The notes below the pieces were generated by a model. The model saw nothing but the letters and a program-made list of their open reading frames with translations, had not been told where the DNA came from and did no database searches. DNA of 10,379 nucleotides, taken from assembly GCA_964465665.1 (NCBI GenBank), contig CAYXKM010000149.1, forward strand, positions 1-10,379, written 5' to 3'. This document shows positions 1 through 6,942 of this stretch, piece by piece; positions within the stretch are counted from its first letter, which is position 1; each line of letters starts with the position of its first letter. This DNA comes from JAKEGN01 sp964465665. Its GTDB lineage: Bacteria > Pseudomonadota > Gammaproteobacteria > Steroidobacterales > Woeseiaceae. The translations under genes were made by a program, and so were the position numbers.

Positions 1-809
1 ATGGCCTCGGTCGGCACACCGTATCCGTCACCGATGTAATTGCAGTCGGCAGCAATGTCTTCGCGCTTGACCACGCCTGGTGCACCGATGAGTTCCGCAG
101 TCTCGACTGCCAGTTTGAACACACGTTCTTCCTGGATATCCTGCGGTGCGTTGACGCCGATGCCGAGCAAGGGAATCCCTGAGTGACTCGCTTTGAGACC
201 CGCGATGATCCCTGCCTGCGTGCCAGCGCTTCCAGTCGCATGAATGACATGATCGATGACCAGACCCATGCGATTCGCCTGCGACATGAACTCGTAAGCG
301 CAATCGACATAGCCCAGCGCCCCGATCCTGTTCGAACCACCGCCCGGTATGACATACGGCGTCTCGCCGGCGCTGCGTAGCTCATCGGCGACCGCTTCCA
401 GTGCCGCGGTCATGTCCGAACCTTTCTCGACTTCGCGGATTCCGGCGCCGAACAGCCGGTCGAGAAACACGTTGCCGGACTTGAGATAGGGGTCGCTTGG
501 CGTGTCGACTCTTTTTTCAAATACGAGTTCGCATTTCAAACCGAGCTTGCAGGCCGCAGCGGCGGTCTGCCGTGCATGGTTCGACTGTACTGCTCCCTGA
601 GTAACCACGACCGTCGCATTTCTCTGCAGCGCTTGGGCCATCAGGAACTCGAGTTTTCGCGTTTTGTTGCCACCGGTGCCAAGGCCGGTGCAATCGTCGC
701 GCTTGACGAAAATGTTCGGCCCCCCGAGATGCTTGCTGAGGCGCGGCAATGCTTCGAGTGGCGTCGGCAAATGCGCGAGTGGCACGCGCGGAAAACGAGA
801 TAGCAACAC
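1..809 (-). CDS. D-cysteine desulfhydrase / L-cysteate sulfo-lyase family PLP enzyme (3' end cut by window)
   Basis: This is a fold-type II pyridoxal-phosphate enzyme of the ACC deaminase/D-cysteine desulfhydrase/CuyA family, whose members cleave D-cysteine or L-cysteate to pyruvate, ammonia and sulfide or sulfite. The 269 visible residues cover about 80 % of the usual 330-340. Visible motifs are the PLP lysine K49 in TGLGTGGNKTRKLEF (41-55), QSNHARQTAA (75-84), the glycine-rich PGGGSNRIGALGY (155-167) and the phosphate-binding loop ATGSAGTQAG (191-200). From memory of the family, the phrases TGGNKTRKLEFLM, HATGSAGTQAG and GVVKRED fit L-cysteate sulfo-lyase (CuyA) or D-cysteine desulfhydrase better than true ACC deaminase, but the specificity-determining C-terminus lies outside the window. 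I chose the GTG at 809-807 because AAAGGA lies 6 nt upstream and no ATG fits; it gives the family-like beginning RFPRVPLAHLPTPLE. No signal peptide, so cytoplasmic. It is the last visible gene of a minus-strand operon, 34 nt after the racemase gene. Substrate is unresolved. Confidence 0.88.
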   Translation of the reverse strand, partial: MLLSRFPRVPLAHLPTPLEALPRLSKHLGGPNIFVKRDDCTGLGTGGNKTRKLEFLMAQALQRNATVVVTQGAVQSNHARQTAAAACKLGLKCELVFEKRVDTPSDPYLKSGNVFLDRLFGAGIREVEKGSDMTAALEAVADELRSAGETPYVIPGGGSNRIGALGYVDCAYEFMSQANRMGLVIDHVIHATGSAGTQAGIIAGLKASHSGIPLLGIGVNAPQDIQEERVFKLAVETAELIGAPGVVKREDIAADCNYIGDGYGVPTEA

Positions 810-820
810 GTTGGTTCCTT

Positions 821-837
821 TCGGGGTCTGACCCCGA
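821..837. repeat. Perfect 17-nt palindrome between two operon genes
   Basis: TCGGGGTCTGACCCCGA is an 8-bp perfect inverted repeat around a single central T. It sits between the racemase stop codon (844-846) and the ribosome binding site of the PLP lyase gene (about 816-821). As RNA it could form a short GC-rich hairpin. No T-run follows on the minus strand, so it is not a classical intrinsic terminator. From memory, GGGGTC-AGACCCC-type palindromes are common dispersed intergenic repeats in proteobacterial genomes; whether this one is dispersed here cannot be seen from one copy. Confidence 0.6.
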
Positions 838-843
838 TATTTC

Positions 844-1539
844 CTAGGCAATCGCCATGGCGACCGTGCGCCTGGCGAGCACTTCCGTGGAGGAGATGAA
901 TGGCACTTCCAGATCGTCGTGGCCGAGCACCAGTGGAATTTCGGTGCAGCCGGCGATAATCACTTCCGCGCCGCGCTCCGCAAGATCCCTGGCGATGCCG
1001 CGCATCGCAAGTTTCACTTTGCTGCTCTTGTCGCCGCGTTTGATACGAAGAACCAGTTTCATCAATTCCTGTTGCCGGTCCGCCGGCGACAGAATGCTGT
1101 CCCGCCCCGAGGCACGGATCGCTGACTGATACACCCCCGCCTCGATGCAGGCATTTGTCGCCAGCACACCGACCTGTCGTGCTTTCGGTTGTGCGCTGGC
1201 GATTTCTGCCACGGTCTCGGAGACGATGTGTATGAATGGAACGCCAAGTTTCGGCAGCACCTCGGGCAGGAATACGTGCGCCGTATTGCACGGCATGACC
1301 AGGAAATCCGCACCGGCAGCTTCGAGCTTCAGGGCCATATCGGCCAAGACACTGCTCACCGCGGATCGGTCGCCCCTCATCGCTGCCTGTCGGTCCGGCA
1401 CAGCGGGGTTGTGATCGACCAGCATGCGAATATGGTCCTGGTCCCTGCCCGCCGGTGTCAGGGCGATGACCGCGGCCATAAAATCCACCGTTGCCTCCGG
1501 CCCCATGCCGCCCAGCACCCCGACAGTCTTGCGTTTCAT
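844..1539 (-). CDS. Aspartate/glutamate racemase family protein
   Basis: This cofactor-independent Asp/Glu racemase superfamily enzyme interconverts L- and D-amino acids by a two-cysteine mechanism; relatives include aspartate racemase and the broad-specificity YgeA. The 231 residues match the family length. It begins KTVGVLGGMGPEATVDF (4-20), the typical N-terminal glycine motif. The first catalytic cysteine is C84 in MPCNTAH and the second is C198 in AGCTEIPLVL; both are intact. It has no signal peptide and so is cytoplasmic. The ATG overlaps the TGA of the upstream M28 peptidase gene by 4 nt (ATGA, 1539-1536), which indicates translational coupling; no strong Shine-Dalgarno is visible. The PLP lyase follows 34 nt downstream. 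Aspartate is the default substrate guess. Given the lyase neighbour, a D-amino acid or cysteine/cysteate-like substrate is an alternative that the sequence alone cannot decide. Confidence 0.92.
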   Translation of the reverse strand: MKRKTVGVLGGMGPEATVDFMAAVIALTPAGRDQDHIRMLVDHNPAVPDRQAAMRGDRSAVSSVLADMALKLEAAGADFLVMPCNTAHVFLPEVLPKLGVPFIHIVSETVAEIASAQPKARQVGVLATNACIEAGVYQSAIRASGRDSILSPADRQQELMKLVLRIKRGDKSSKVKLAMRGIARDLAERGAEVIIAGCTEIPLVLGHDDLEVPFISSTEVLARRTVAMAIA

Positions 1540-3611
1540 TGCATTGATTCTGCCGTGACAGCCTGCAAGCGGATCACGTCGATCGATCGCAGCGCCTCGA
1601 GATACTCGCGCACGATGTCTTGCGGCACCGGTCCCAGTTCGGCCGTCAGCCAGTTGCGGATCTCCGATACGTTCCTTTTGCCGTCGACCAGATTCAGCGC
1701 TTCATAGGCATATTCTCCGCCGCTGCCGCGAGCTCCCGAATACTTCGGCAGGCGGAGCGCCGCCTCCTTCTGTTCCCCGTACTTGTCGGACAGGTAGGCG
1801 TAACCGAACGCGCTCATCGGTCCGGCGATTGCCGGATTCCGCACATACACGGCGTCATCCGTCACGCTGTGCGTAACCTCCGGTACCGCGATCAGCGCTT
1901 CGAGATCTGCAATGAAGCTGGCTGCGGCATCGTGCAAGGAACCTGGCAGCAATGCGAACGCCTCAATGCTGTGGACTTTTCTGCGCTCAACAGTGAAGTG
2001 GATGCGCGAAACAGCGGAGGCATCGGCAGGGTCCAGTGGTTTCAGGTTTTCGACCAGGTCCGCGCTGCGCTGCAGGGCATTGCGTTTCAACAGGGCCAGG
2101 ATCGCCGGAACGTCTTTGTCCGAAAGGTTTGCAAGTACCAGCGCATTCACAGCACCGATGAACGCCGAACGCTTGAGTTTAGACGGGTCGATCATGGCCG
2201 CAGTATCGAAATTGGTGTGGATGTAACGGTCCGGCCAGTCGTGCAGGTACAGGCCGGGAATTCGCCAGCTGCCTTCGCGGAACACGTCATGGTCGCTGCC
2301 CATGTCCAGACCTTCCATGATGGCAAGCAACGGTTCCTTGCCGCCTTCAAGAGCAATGAGTGGAAAAGCGACGTTGGCGCCGCCGGCGTATGCTTCGGTC
2401 TGCGCGTTCACGAAATGTCCGACTTCGAATCCGAGATCGCTGATGAAAGTCGGCAGGCTCATCGGGCCGCCGGAAATACGGAATACCGCCTTCGTTTCGG
2501 GGCCGCCGCCGACCATGTCCATGTGGATATTGGCCTTGATGCGCGACGGATCGTCGTGTTCGGACAAGTAAATGATGCTGCCTTCGATCTCCGCCGGCCA
2601 GAGGAAACGGATGGAGCGTGCCGGCCGTTGCACGGTGCCTTCGTCGATCAGCTTGTTCAGCGCCCGCGCCACCTCGAGGATGGCAGCGCAACCGGAGGCA
2701 TTGTCATTGGCACCCGGCCGCGGGTGATCGAGGTGACAGGTAAACAGAATCTCCTCTTCGGCCAGTGCCGCATCGGCACCATTGATACGCGCCGTGGCAA
2801 ACCGATAGAAACCTCGCTCGTGACTGGCATCGACGGTGCCGTGCAGCAGGATCTCCTCGCCACCGGCCATGCGCTCCTGCAAGCGGCGCGCTTCGCCCAG
2901 CGATAGCATGAAGGCAAAGGACTTCGTTTTCGGGAAACTTCCGAGGTGACCCCAACGCACCAGGCGGTCATCCTGTTTCCACCACGCGGAGCGCTGGTTA
3001 GCCGCGTAGGAAACGATGCCGGTCGCGCCCGCCTGGCCGACCGCGCGTTCGACGACAAGCTCGGGCTGACTCGAGGTCAGCACGAAACGGCCGCGCAATT
3101 CCTTGCCGGCATAATCCGAATCCTCCGTCCCGGCGCCAATATCGACCAGAACCGCCGTCGCGTCGCCGGACAGGCTGTCCTGGGCGAGGCTCAACGGCAT
3201 GGCTTCCCAGCTCGCCAGCCGCCGTTTGCGAACAGTTTGTCCCGCTACCTTGCCAATTTCCCAAAGTTCGGCAAAGCGTACGTCCCACACGGGCCGGGAT
3301 TTCTGAGTACCGAACATCGTCTCGCCATCGGCCGGGTATTGGAGTGTCGTGGCTTCGTCAAGGCCGTAGGATTCCAACTTCCGCAATATGTGCGCCGTCG
3401 CTTCGTCGAACTGGCTGCTCGCGCGCATGCGATGCTGCAATGTCAGAGTGTCCAGGTTGCGCTTGGCTTCCTCGCCGGATATTTCCTCGGCAACCTGTCT
3501 CAGCACATCCTCCGGCAAAAGTTCCCGAATATCGGCGCCGGCCGGCAATGACAGCAGCGTCGCGCTCGCAATGGCATACAGGTTTCGAAACAAGCGACTT
3601 CTCCCCTTCAT
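1536..3611 (-). CDS. Exported M28 family zinc aminopeptidase with PA-like insert and extra C-terminal domain
   Basis: This 691-residue protein is predicted to be exported: a basic start (MKGRSRLFR), a hydrophobic stretch to about residue 22 and a likely signal peptidase site near PAGA|D (26/27). A PA-like region spans about 145-270 (for example ELRGRFVLTS, AGATGIVSY). The M28 metallopeptidase core runs from about 285 to 495. Candidate di-zinc ligands are H293 (CHLDH), D303 (GANDNASG), an acidic residue of PAEIEGS (E341 or E343), D365 (HMDMVG) and H465 (YIHTNFDT). About 200 residues follow the core; 630-680 look like a small helical or winged-helix module (YEALNLVDGKRNVSEIRNWL). The function is presumably periplasmic or extracellular removal of N-terminal amino acids from peptides. 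The start at 3611 overlaps the M24 gene stop (ATGA). An in-frame extension upstream to 4268 is rejected because it would lie within the M24 gene in another frame. The catalytic acid pair is E-I-E rather than the common E-E. Confidence 0.87.
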   Translation of the reverse strand: MKGRSRLFRNLYAIASATLLSLPAGADIRELLPEDVLRQVAEEISGEEAKRNLDTLTLQHRMRASSQFDEATAHILRKLESYGLDEATTLQYPADGETMFGTQKSRPVWDVRFAELWEIGKVAGQTVRKRRLASWEAMPLSLAQDSLSGDATAVLVDIGAGTEDSDYAGKELRGRFVLTSSQPELVVERAVGQAGATGIVSYAANQRSAWWKQDDRLVRWGHLGSFPKTKSFAFMLSLGEARRLQERMAGGEEILLHGTVDASHERGFYRFATARINGADAALAEEEILFTCHLDHPRPGANDNASGCAAILEVARALNKLIDEGTVQRPARSIRFLWPAEIEGSIIYLSEHDDPSRIKANIHMDMVGGGPETKAVFRISGGPMSLPTFISDLGFEVGHFVNAQTEAYAGGANVAFPLIALEGGKEPLLAIMEGLDMGSDHDVFREGSWRIPGLYLHDWPDRYIHTNFDTAAMIDPSKLKRSAFIGAVNALVLANLSDKDVPAILALLKRNALQRSADLVENLKPLDPADASAVSRIHFTVERRKVHSIEAFALLPGSLHDAAASFIADLEALIAVPEVTHSVTDDAVYVRNPAIAGPMSAFGYAYLSDKYGEQKEAALRLPKYSGARGSGGEYAYEALNLVDGKRNVSEIRNWLTAELGPVPQDIVREYLEALRSIDVIRLQAVTAESMQ

Positions 3612-4954
3612 TGCACAGCCGCCGTACGCGGGATCAGGTGAAAGGACTTCTGCCGGCCATCGATATACCAGGTTTTCTCGCCGTCGAAGAATGCATCTTC
3701 CTCGAGCTTGATACGCACGGCCTTGCCCCATTCGGCAACCGCCGTTTCCGCGTACAGTTCGATGGAGTGCACGGTATTCGGGTACAGCGGATAATCGCCA
3801 CCGCCCGGTACGCCTCCCTGCTGGTCCCACATGCCGATCGTCGGCCCTGCCGCGTGCCCGTGATAGCCGAGGGGATGCGTGTATACAGATGCGACGATCC
3901 CTTCCTTCTTTGCCTGCCGGAGCGTTGCTGCAAGAATCTCGTTGCCGTTGCGGCCGCTGACGAAGTGCGAGGTCAGGATGTCCTGCAAACGGTTGCCGCG
4001 CGCCAGCGCCTGCTTCAATGCCGCCGGTGCGTCTGATTCGCCGGGCTTCAGGACGTAGGCGTGCTGCTGCGTATCGGTGTTCAGGCGCAGGTAAGTGATG
4101 CCGAAGTCCACGTGCAACAGGTCGCCCGGCAGTATGACTTCGTCCTCGTGTCGCGTGGCGATCGCGGTTTTCATGTCTACCTCCGCCTGCCCGGCCCTGT
4201 CGAGCGACACGGAGGGGTGGAACCAGGTATTCAGTTTCATCTCGCGGATGCGTTCGCGGTACCACCACTCGACATCGTTGGTGGTCGTGATCCCGGGCTG
4301 GATGACGCTGTCCGACAGGCCCTCGGCAAGGATTTCGTGGGCGATGCGGCAGATCTGAGGATACACGAGCATTTCATCTGCGGTGCGGGTTTCCAGCCAG
4401 CCGACCGCCAGGTTCTCGGCGGAAACGACTCTCGTGCGCAATTCCTCCGACAATACATCCATGAGCAAGCCGTACTCGGTGTGGCTGATGCCATCGGCAA
4501 GCGAAAAAGTCTCCGAATGATTGATAGCGATCGTATTCGGCTGCCGCTCTGCAATGAGTTTTCCGAGGTGTTGCCACTGGTCTCCGTCCCGTTCCTGGTC
4601 CCAGGCCTGTTTGAACGTGTCGCCGACTGCGTAACGCGCGACAGCGAGAGTTTCGAGCGGCTGGCCGTCACCGGCATCGTAGATCATGAGGATCGTCGTA
4701 CGTCGGGCGGCGTGCCAGGTCGCCGGCAGAAAGGTTCGAATGACCGGGTCCTCGTTGTATTCACGAGAAACGATCAGCCACATGTCGGCGCCGCTGCGAC
4801 GCATCAGCATCGGCAGCACGGTCTCGACTCGCGTGGCAAGCCAGCGGTCAATGACATCGGCCTGCTCTCTCACCGAAAGTATCCTGACGTCCGCAAATGC
4901 ATTGCTCGCGAACAGGACGAGCACTGCCATGACAGCCTGTTTGAACGTCATCAT
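3608..4954 (-). CDS. Exported M24 family Xaa-Pro aminopeptidase/dipeptidase-like metallopeptidase
   Basis: This is a pita-bread-fold (M24) metallopeptidase of 448 residues. Family members cleave N-terminal Xaa-Pro or Xaa-Pro dipeptides with two metal ions. A signal peptide is clear: TFKQAVMAVLVLFASNAFA|DV, cut near residue 21. Residues about 30-190 form a creatinase-type N-terminal domain and about 195-440 the catalytic domain. Likely metal ligands are D283 (HVDFG), D294 (NTDTQQ), a histidine of the THPLGYHGHAAGP cluster (359-371), E399 (HSIELYAE) and E418 or E419 (KLEEDAF). Tandem ATGs lie at 4954 and 4951 after a GGGGG run (4962-4958). I list the first, but the second has more usual spacing. 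An upstream start at 5134 would overlap the MBL gene and bury the signal peptide, so it is rejected. The stop overlaps the M28 start (ATGA). With the M28 enzyme it would make a complementary exported peptidase pair. Confidence 0.87.
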   Translation of the reverse strand: MMTFKQAVMAVLVLFASNAFADVRILSVREQADVIDRWLATRVETVLPMLMRRSGADMWLIVSREYNEDPVIRTFLPATWHAARRTTILMIYDAGDGQPLETLAVARYAVGDTFKQAWDQERDGDQWQHLGKLIAERQPNTIAINHSETFSLADGISHTEYGLLMDVLSEELRTRVVSAENLAVGWLETRTADEMLVYPQICRIAHEILAEGLSDSVIQPGITTTNDVEWWYRERIREMKLNTWFHPSVSLDRAGQAEVDMKTAIATRHEDEVILPGDLLHVDFGITYLRLNTDTQQHAYVLKPGESDAPAALKQALARGNRLQDILTSHFVSGRNGNEILAATLRQAKKEGIVASVYTHPLGYHGHAAGPTIGMWDQQGGVPGGGDYPLYPNTVHSIELYAETAVAEWGKAVRIKLEEDAFFDGEKTWYIDGRQKSFHLIPRTAAVQ

Positions 4955-5003
4955 TTTCCCCCAAGTCTTGTTTTCGGTTCGTCGACTGGCAATTCGTGCA
5001 ATG

Positions 5004-5873
5004 CTATCTGGAAAGATCCGCGTAAGCCGCGCGTAGCAGTTCTTCCGGGCTGCCGATCCGGCTGCTCCGGTTTGCCCAGCGGGCATCGAATTCCGCGGTG
5101 AGACCTGCAGTTTGCGCCTCTGCCAGCGGCACACCTGCGGCAGTGCTGTCGATCACCCTGTCCCGGATGACCAGCAACATGTCGCGGACGATGCGTACTT
5201 CCATGACATTGGACAGCACGCCGTGGCCCGGGATGATTTTTGTATTGCCGTCGGATACCTCGATCAGCAAGTCCAGCGCCTTGATAGTGCCGAGGAAACT
5301 GCCACCGTTCTCCACATCGATGTAGGGATAGGTGGTGGTGCGGTACACGTCACCGGTATGAATCACGTTCGAGCCCGTGAAATGGATGAACGAATCGCCG
5401 TTGGTGTGTGCATCCGGTGTCTTGAAGACGCGGACGGTTTCGCCATTGATGTGAAACGAGATGTCCTCGCTGAAAGTCACCAATGGCGGTTCCTCCTTGT
5501 AAGCGCTTAGCGCCATCTGGATACGCACGTTGTCGTGACCGAAAATGAGTGCGCCGAGCTTGCCGAAATTCTCGTTGCCACCGGTATGATCCGGGTGCAT
5601 GTGGGTGTTGATCAGGAAACGTACCGGCTGATCGGAAATCCGGTGGATCGCGGCGACGATTTTATCCGTCAGCGGCGCGTACTGGTCGTCGATGAGAAAC
5701 ACGCCGTCCGGTCCGGTAAAAAGCCCGATATTCCCGCCGCTGCCCTCGATGTAAGAGACATTGCCGGCAACAGGGTGCACGATAATTTCGACGTTACTCA
5801 GGTCCTGCGCCTGCACGATGGCCGGCAACAGTAGCAGCAATGCAGACTTCTTCGCGAGTCCCGATAGTGACAT
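5004..5873 (-). CDS. Exported metallo-beta-lactamase-fold hydrolase
   Basis: This 289-residue MBL-superfamily hydrolase has an N-terminal signal peptide (KKSALLLLLPAIVQA|QD, cut near 22/23), so it is predicted to be periplasmic. Zinc motifs are complete: HMHPDH (H91, H93, D95, H96), H156 in DAHTNGD, D175 in HTGDVY and H217 in PGHG. The position following H156 matches the general glyoxalase II/hydrolase pattern (Asp bridging two zincs at D175) rather than the Cys ligand of class B1 beta-lactamases, so antibiotic hydrolysis is not implied. The substrate is unknown. The ATG at 5873 has a strong GGGGGGAAC leader immediately before it; a longer reading frame to 5924 would add a polar stretch ahead of the signal peptide and is rejected. 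It is the first gene of the minus-strand run, 49 nt ahead of the M24 peptidase gene, and faces the arginase-like gene across the 103-bp divergent gap. Confidence 0.88.
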   Translation of the reverse strand: MSLSGLAKKSALLLLLPAIVQAQDLSNVEIIVHPVAGNVSYIEGSGGNIGLFTGPDGVFLIDDQYAPLTDKIVAAIHRISDQPVRFLINTHMHPDHTGGNENFGKLGALIFGHDNVRIQMALSAYKEEPPLVTFSEDISFHINGETVRVFKTPDAHTNGDSFIHFTGSNVIHTGDVYRTTTYPYIDVENGGSFLGTIKALDLLIEVSDGNTKIIPGHGVLSNVMEVRIVRDMLLVIRDRVIDSTAAGVPLAEAQTAGLTAEFDARWANRSSRIGSPEELLRAAYADLSR

Positions 5874-5976
5874 GTTCCCCCCTTTGTCCGACGGCAGATT
5901 AACGCAATCCCGATCGCAACGCATTCGATGCTAATATCATGCTGTCTGCAATTGAAGCAACAATCGGGGGGAATCC
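5874..5976. promoter_or_regulatory. Divergent intergenic region with expected promoters for both flanking operons
   Basis: This 103-bp gap separates two divergently transcribed genes, so promoters in both directions are expected. The AT-richest part is CTAATATCAT (5931-5940). It contains TATCAT (5935-5940), five of six matches to a sigma-70 -10 box for the plus strand, but I see no convincing -35 at the right distance. A short inverted repeat GCAT-TCG-ATGC lies at 5921-5931. Both ends carry G-run ribosome binding sites: GGGGGGAAC before the minus-strand ATG and GGGGGGAATCC before the plus-strand GTG. Promoter placement is inference. Confidence 0.35.
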
Positions 5977-6942
5977 GTGCGAAACCTGAAAATACTGGTG
6001 CTTACAGCGCTTTGCGCATTGCCATTGGCGGCACAAAGCGCTGCCAGGACACAAGTCGATGTCGTGAAACAGCCTTACGGCGGGGAAAGGAATGTAGCGG
6101 AGATCTCGATGAATCCGGACTACATACACGCTGCCGGACTCGAGCGGCTGATCGAACAATGGGGCGGCGAACTTATACGCCCGGTCCAGGACATTCGCCT
6201 GACGCCGGAACAGAACAAGCAGTACGGCGCCTGGAATCGCATGGCGCTCGCCAACTCCAACATGGCAGCCGTCGTGCGTGAGGGCCTGCAGGACAATCTG
6301 CTGACGGTAGGCCTGGAAGCGAACTGCAACGTGCTGCTCGGCATGCTCGCCGGCCTCAAATACGATACCGAGGGCAATGCAAGGCGCGTTGGCCTCGTGT
6401 TCATCGATGCACATGGCGATTTCAACGTGCCGGAGACCACGCTGTCCGGGATGCTGGGCGGCATGCCGGTTGCCGTTGCCGCCGGTCATGCACTGCACAA
6501 TATCCGGAAGACGGCCGGGCTGACTGAAGGCCTGCCGATGAGCGACATAGTCTGGGGCGGTGTGCGCGACCTCGATCCGCTGGAAGCGGAGCGGTTCCGC
6601 GAATACGAGGTGCAGCAGTTCTCGGTCGACGATATCCGCAGCCTCTCGGGCAACCTGAAAAAGCAGATGGATACCCTGTCGGCGAATGTCGACGCCATTT
6701 ATGTGCACATCGACATGGACGTGCTTGATCCGGACGAAGTCCCCGGTCACGACCTGCGGGTATCGAACGGGCCGACCAGCAAGGAACTGGCCGATGCAAT
6801 GACGTTCATGTTCAGGTATCCCAAGAGCATTGCACTCGGCATCGCGTCGACCCCCGCGGGACCATTGGACCCGACTGGTGTCAGCCGGCAGGCCGCACTG
6901 AACCTGATCGAAGGGGCAATGAAAGGTATGCAGGCGCGATGA
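5977..6942 (+). CDS. Exported arginase/ureohydrolase-fold protein with altered metal site
   Basis: This 321-residue protein belongs to the arginase/agmatinase/formiminoglutamase superfamily of manganese hydrolases that split guanidino or related C-N bonds. The core motifs are FIDAHGDFN (D144, H146, D148) and HIDMDVLDPDEVPG (D246, D248, D251). Two features depart from arginase: the usual GGDHS histidine region reads LEANCN, placing C117 where the first metal-binding His is expected, and the late ME/VE-NP segment reads IALGIASTPAG without the Glu. A Sec signal peptide is evident (RNLKILVLTALCALPLAAQSAA, cut around 20-23), which is unusual because textbook arginases are cytosolic. The GTG at 5977 follows GGGGGGAATCC, an excellent Shine-Dalgarno. 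The TGA overlaps the next ATG (ATGA, 6939-6942), so the two products are probably co-translated. The substrate is not predictable; activity may be altered or lost. Confidence 0.82.
   Translation: MRNLKILVLTALCALPLAAQSAARTQVDVVKQPYGGERNVAEISMNPDYIHAAGLERLIEQWGGELIRPVQDIRLTPEQNKQYGAWNRMALANSNMAAVVREGLQDNLLTVGLEANCNVLLGMLAGLKYDTEGNARRVGLVFIDAHGDFNVPETTLSGMLGGMPVAVAAGHALHNIRKTAGLTEGLPMSDIVWGGVRDLDPLEAERFREYEVQQFSVDDIRSLSGNLKKQMDTLSANVDAIYVHIDMDVLDPDEVPGHDLRVSNGPTSKELADAMTFMFRYPKSIALGIASTPAGPLDPTGVSRQAALNLIEGAMKGMQAR

Noticed and set aside
1620..2906. 428-codon plus-strand open frame opposite the M28 peptidase
   Set aside because: Antisense shadow with arginine- and valine-rich low-information translation and no domain motif.
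3612..4268. In-frame upstream extension of the M28 peptidase reading frame to 910 residues
   Set aside because: It lies in another frame of the M24 gene, and the ATG at 3611 gives a clean signal peptide and an ATGA overlap.
4061..5101. 346-codon plus-strand open frame opposite the M24 peptidase
   Set aside because: Antisense shadow; no domain motif and no ribosome site noticed.
4955..5134. Upstream extension of the M24 peptidase reading frame
   Set aside because: It overlaps the end of the MBL hydrolase gene and would place a polar stretch before the signal peptide; a G-run ribosome site supports 4954/4951.
5004..5873. Class B beta-lactamase (antibiotic resistance)
   Set aside because: The B1 Cys ligand is missing (Asp, HTGD, instead), and the overall pattern is that of a general MBL-fold hydrolase.
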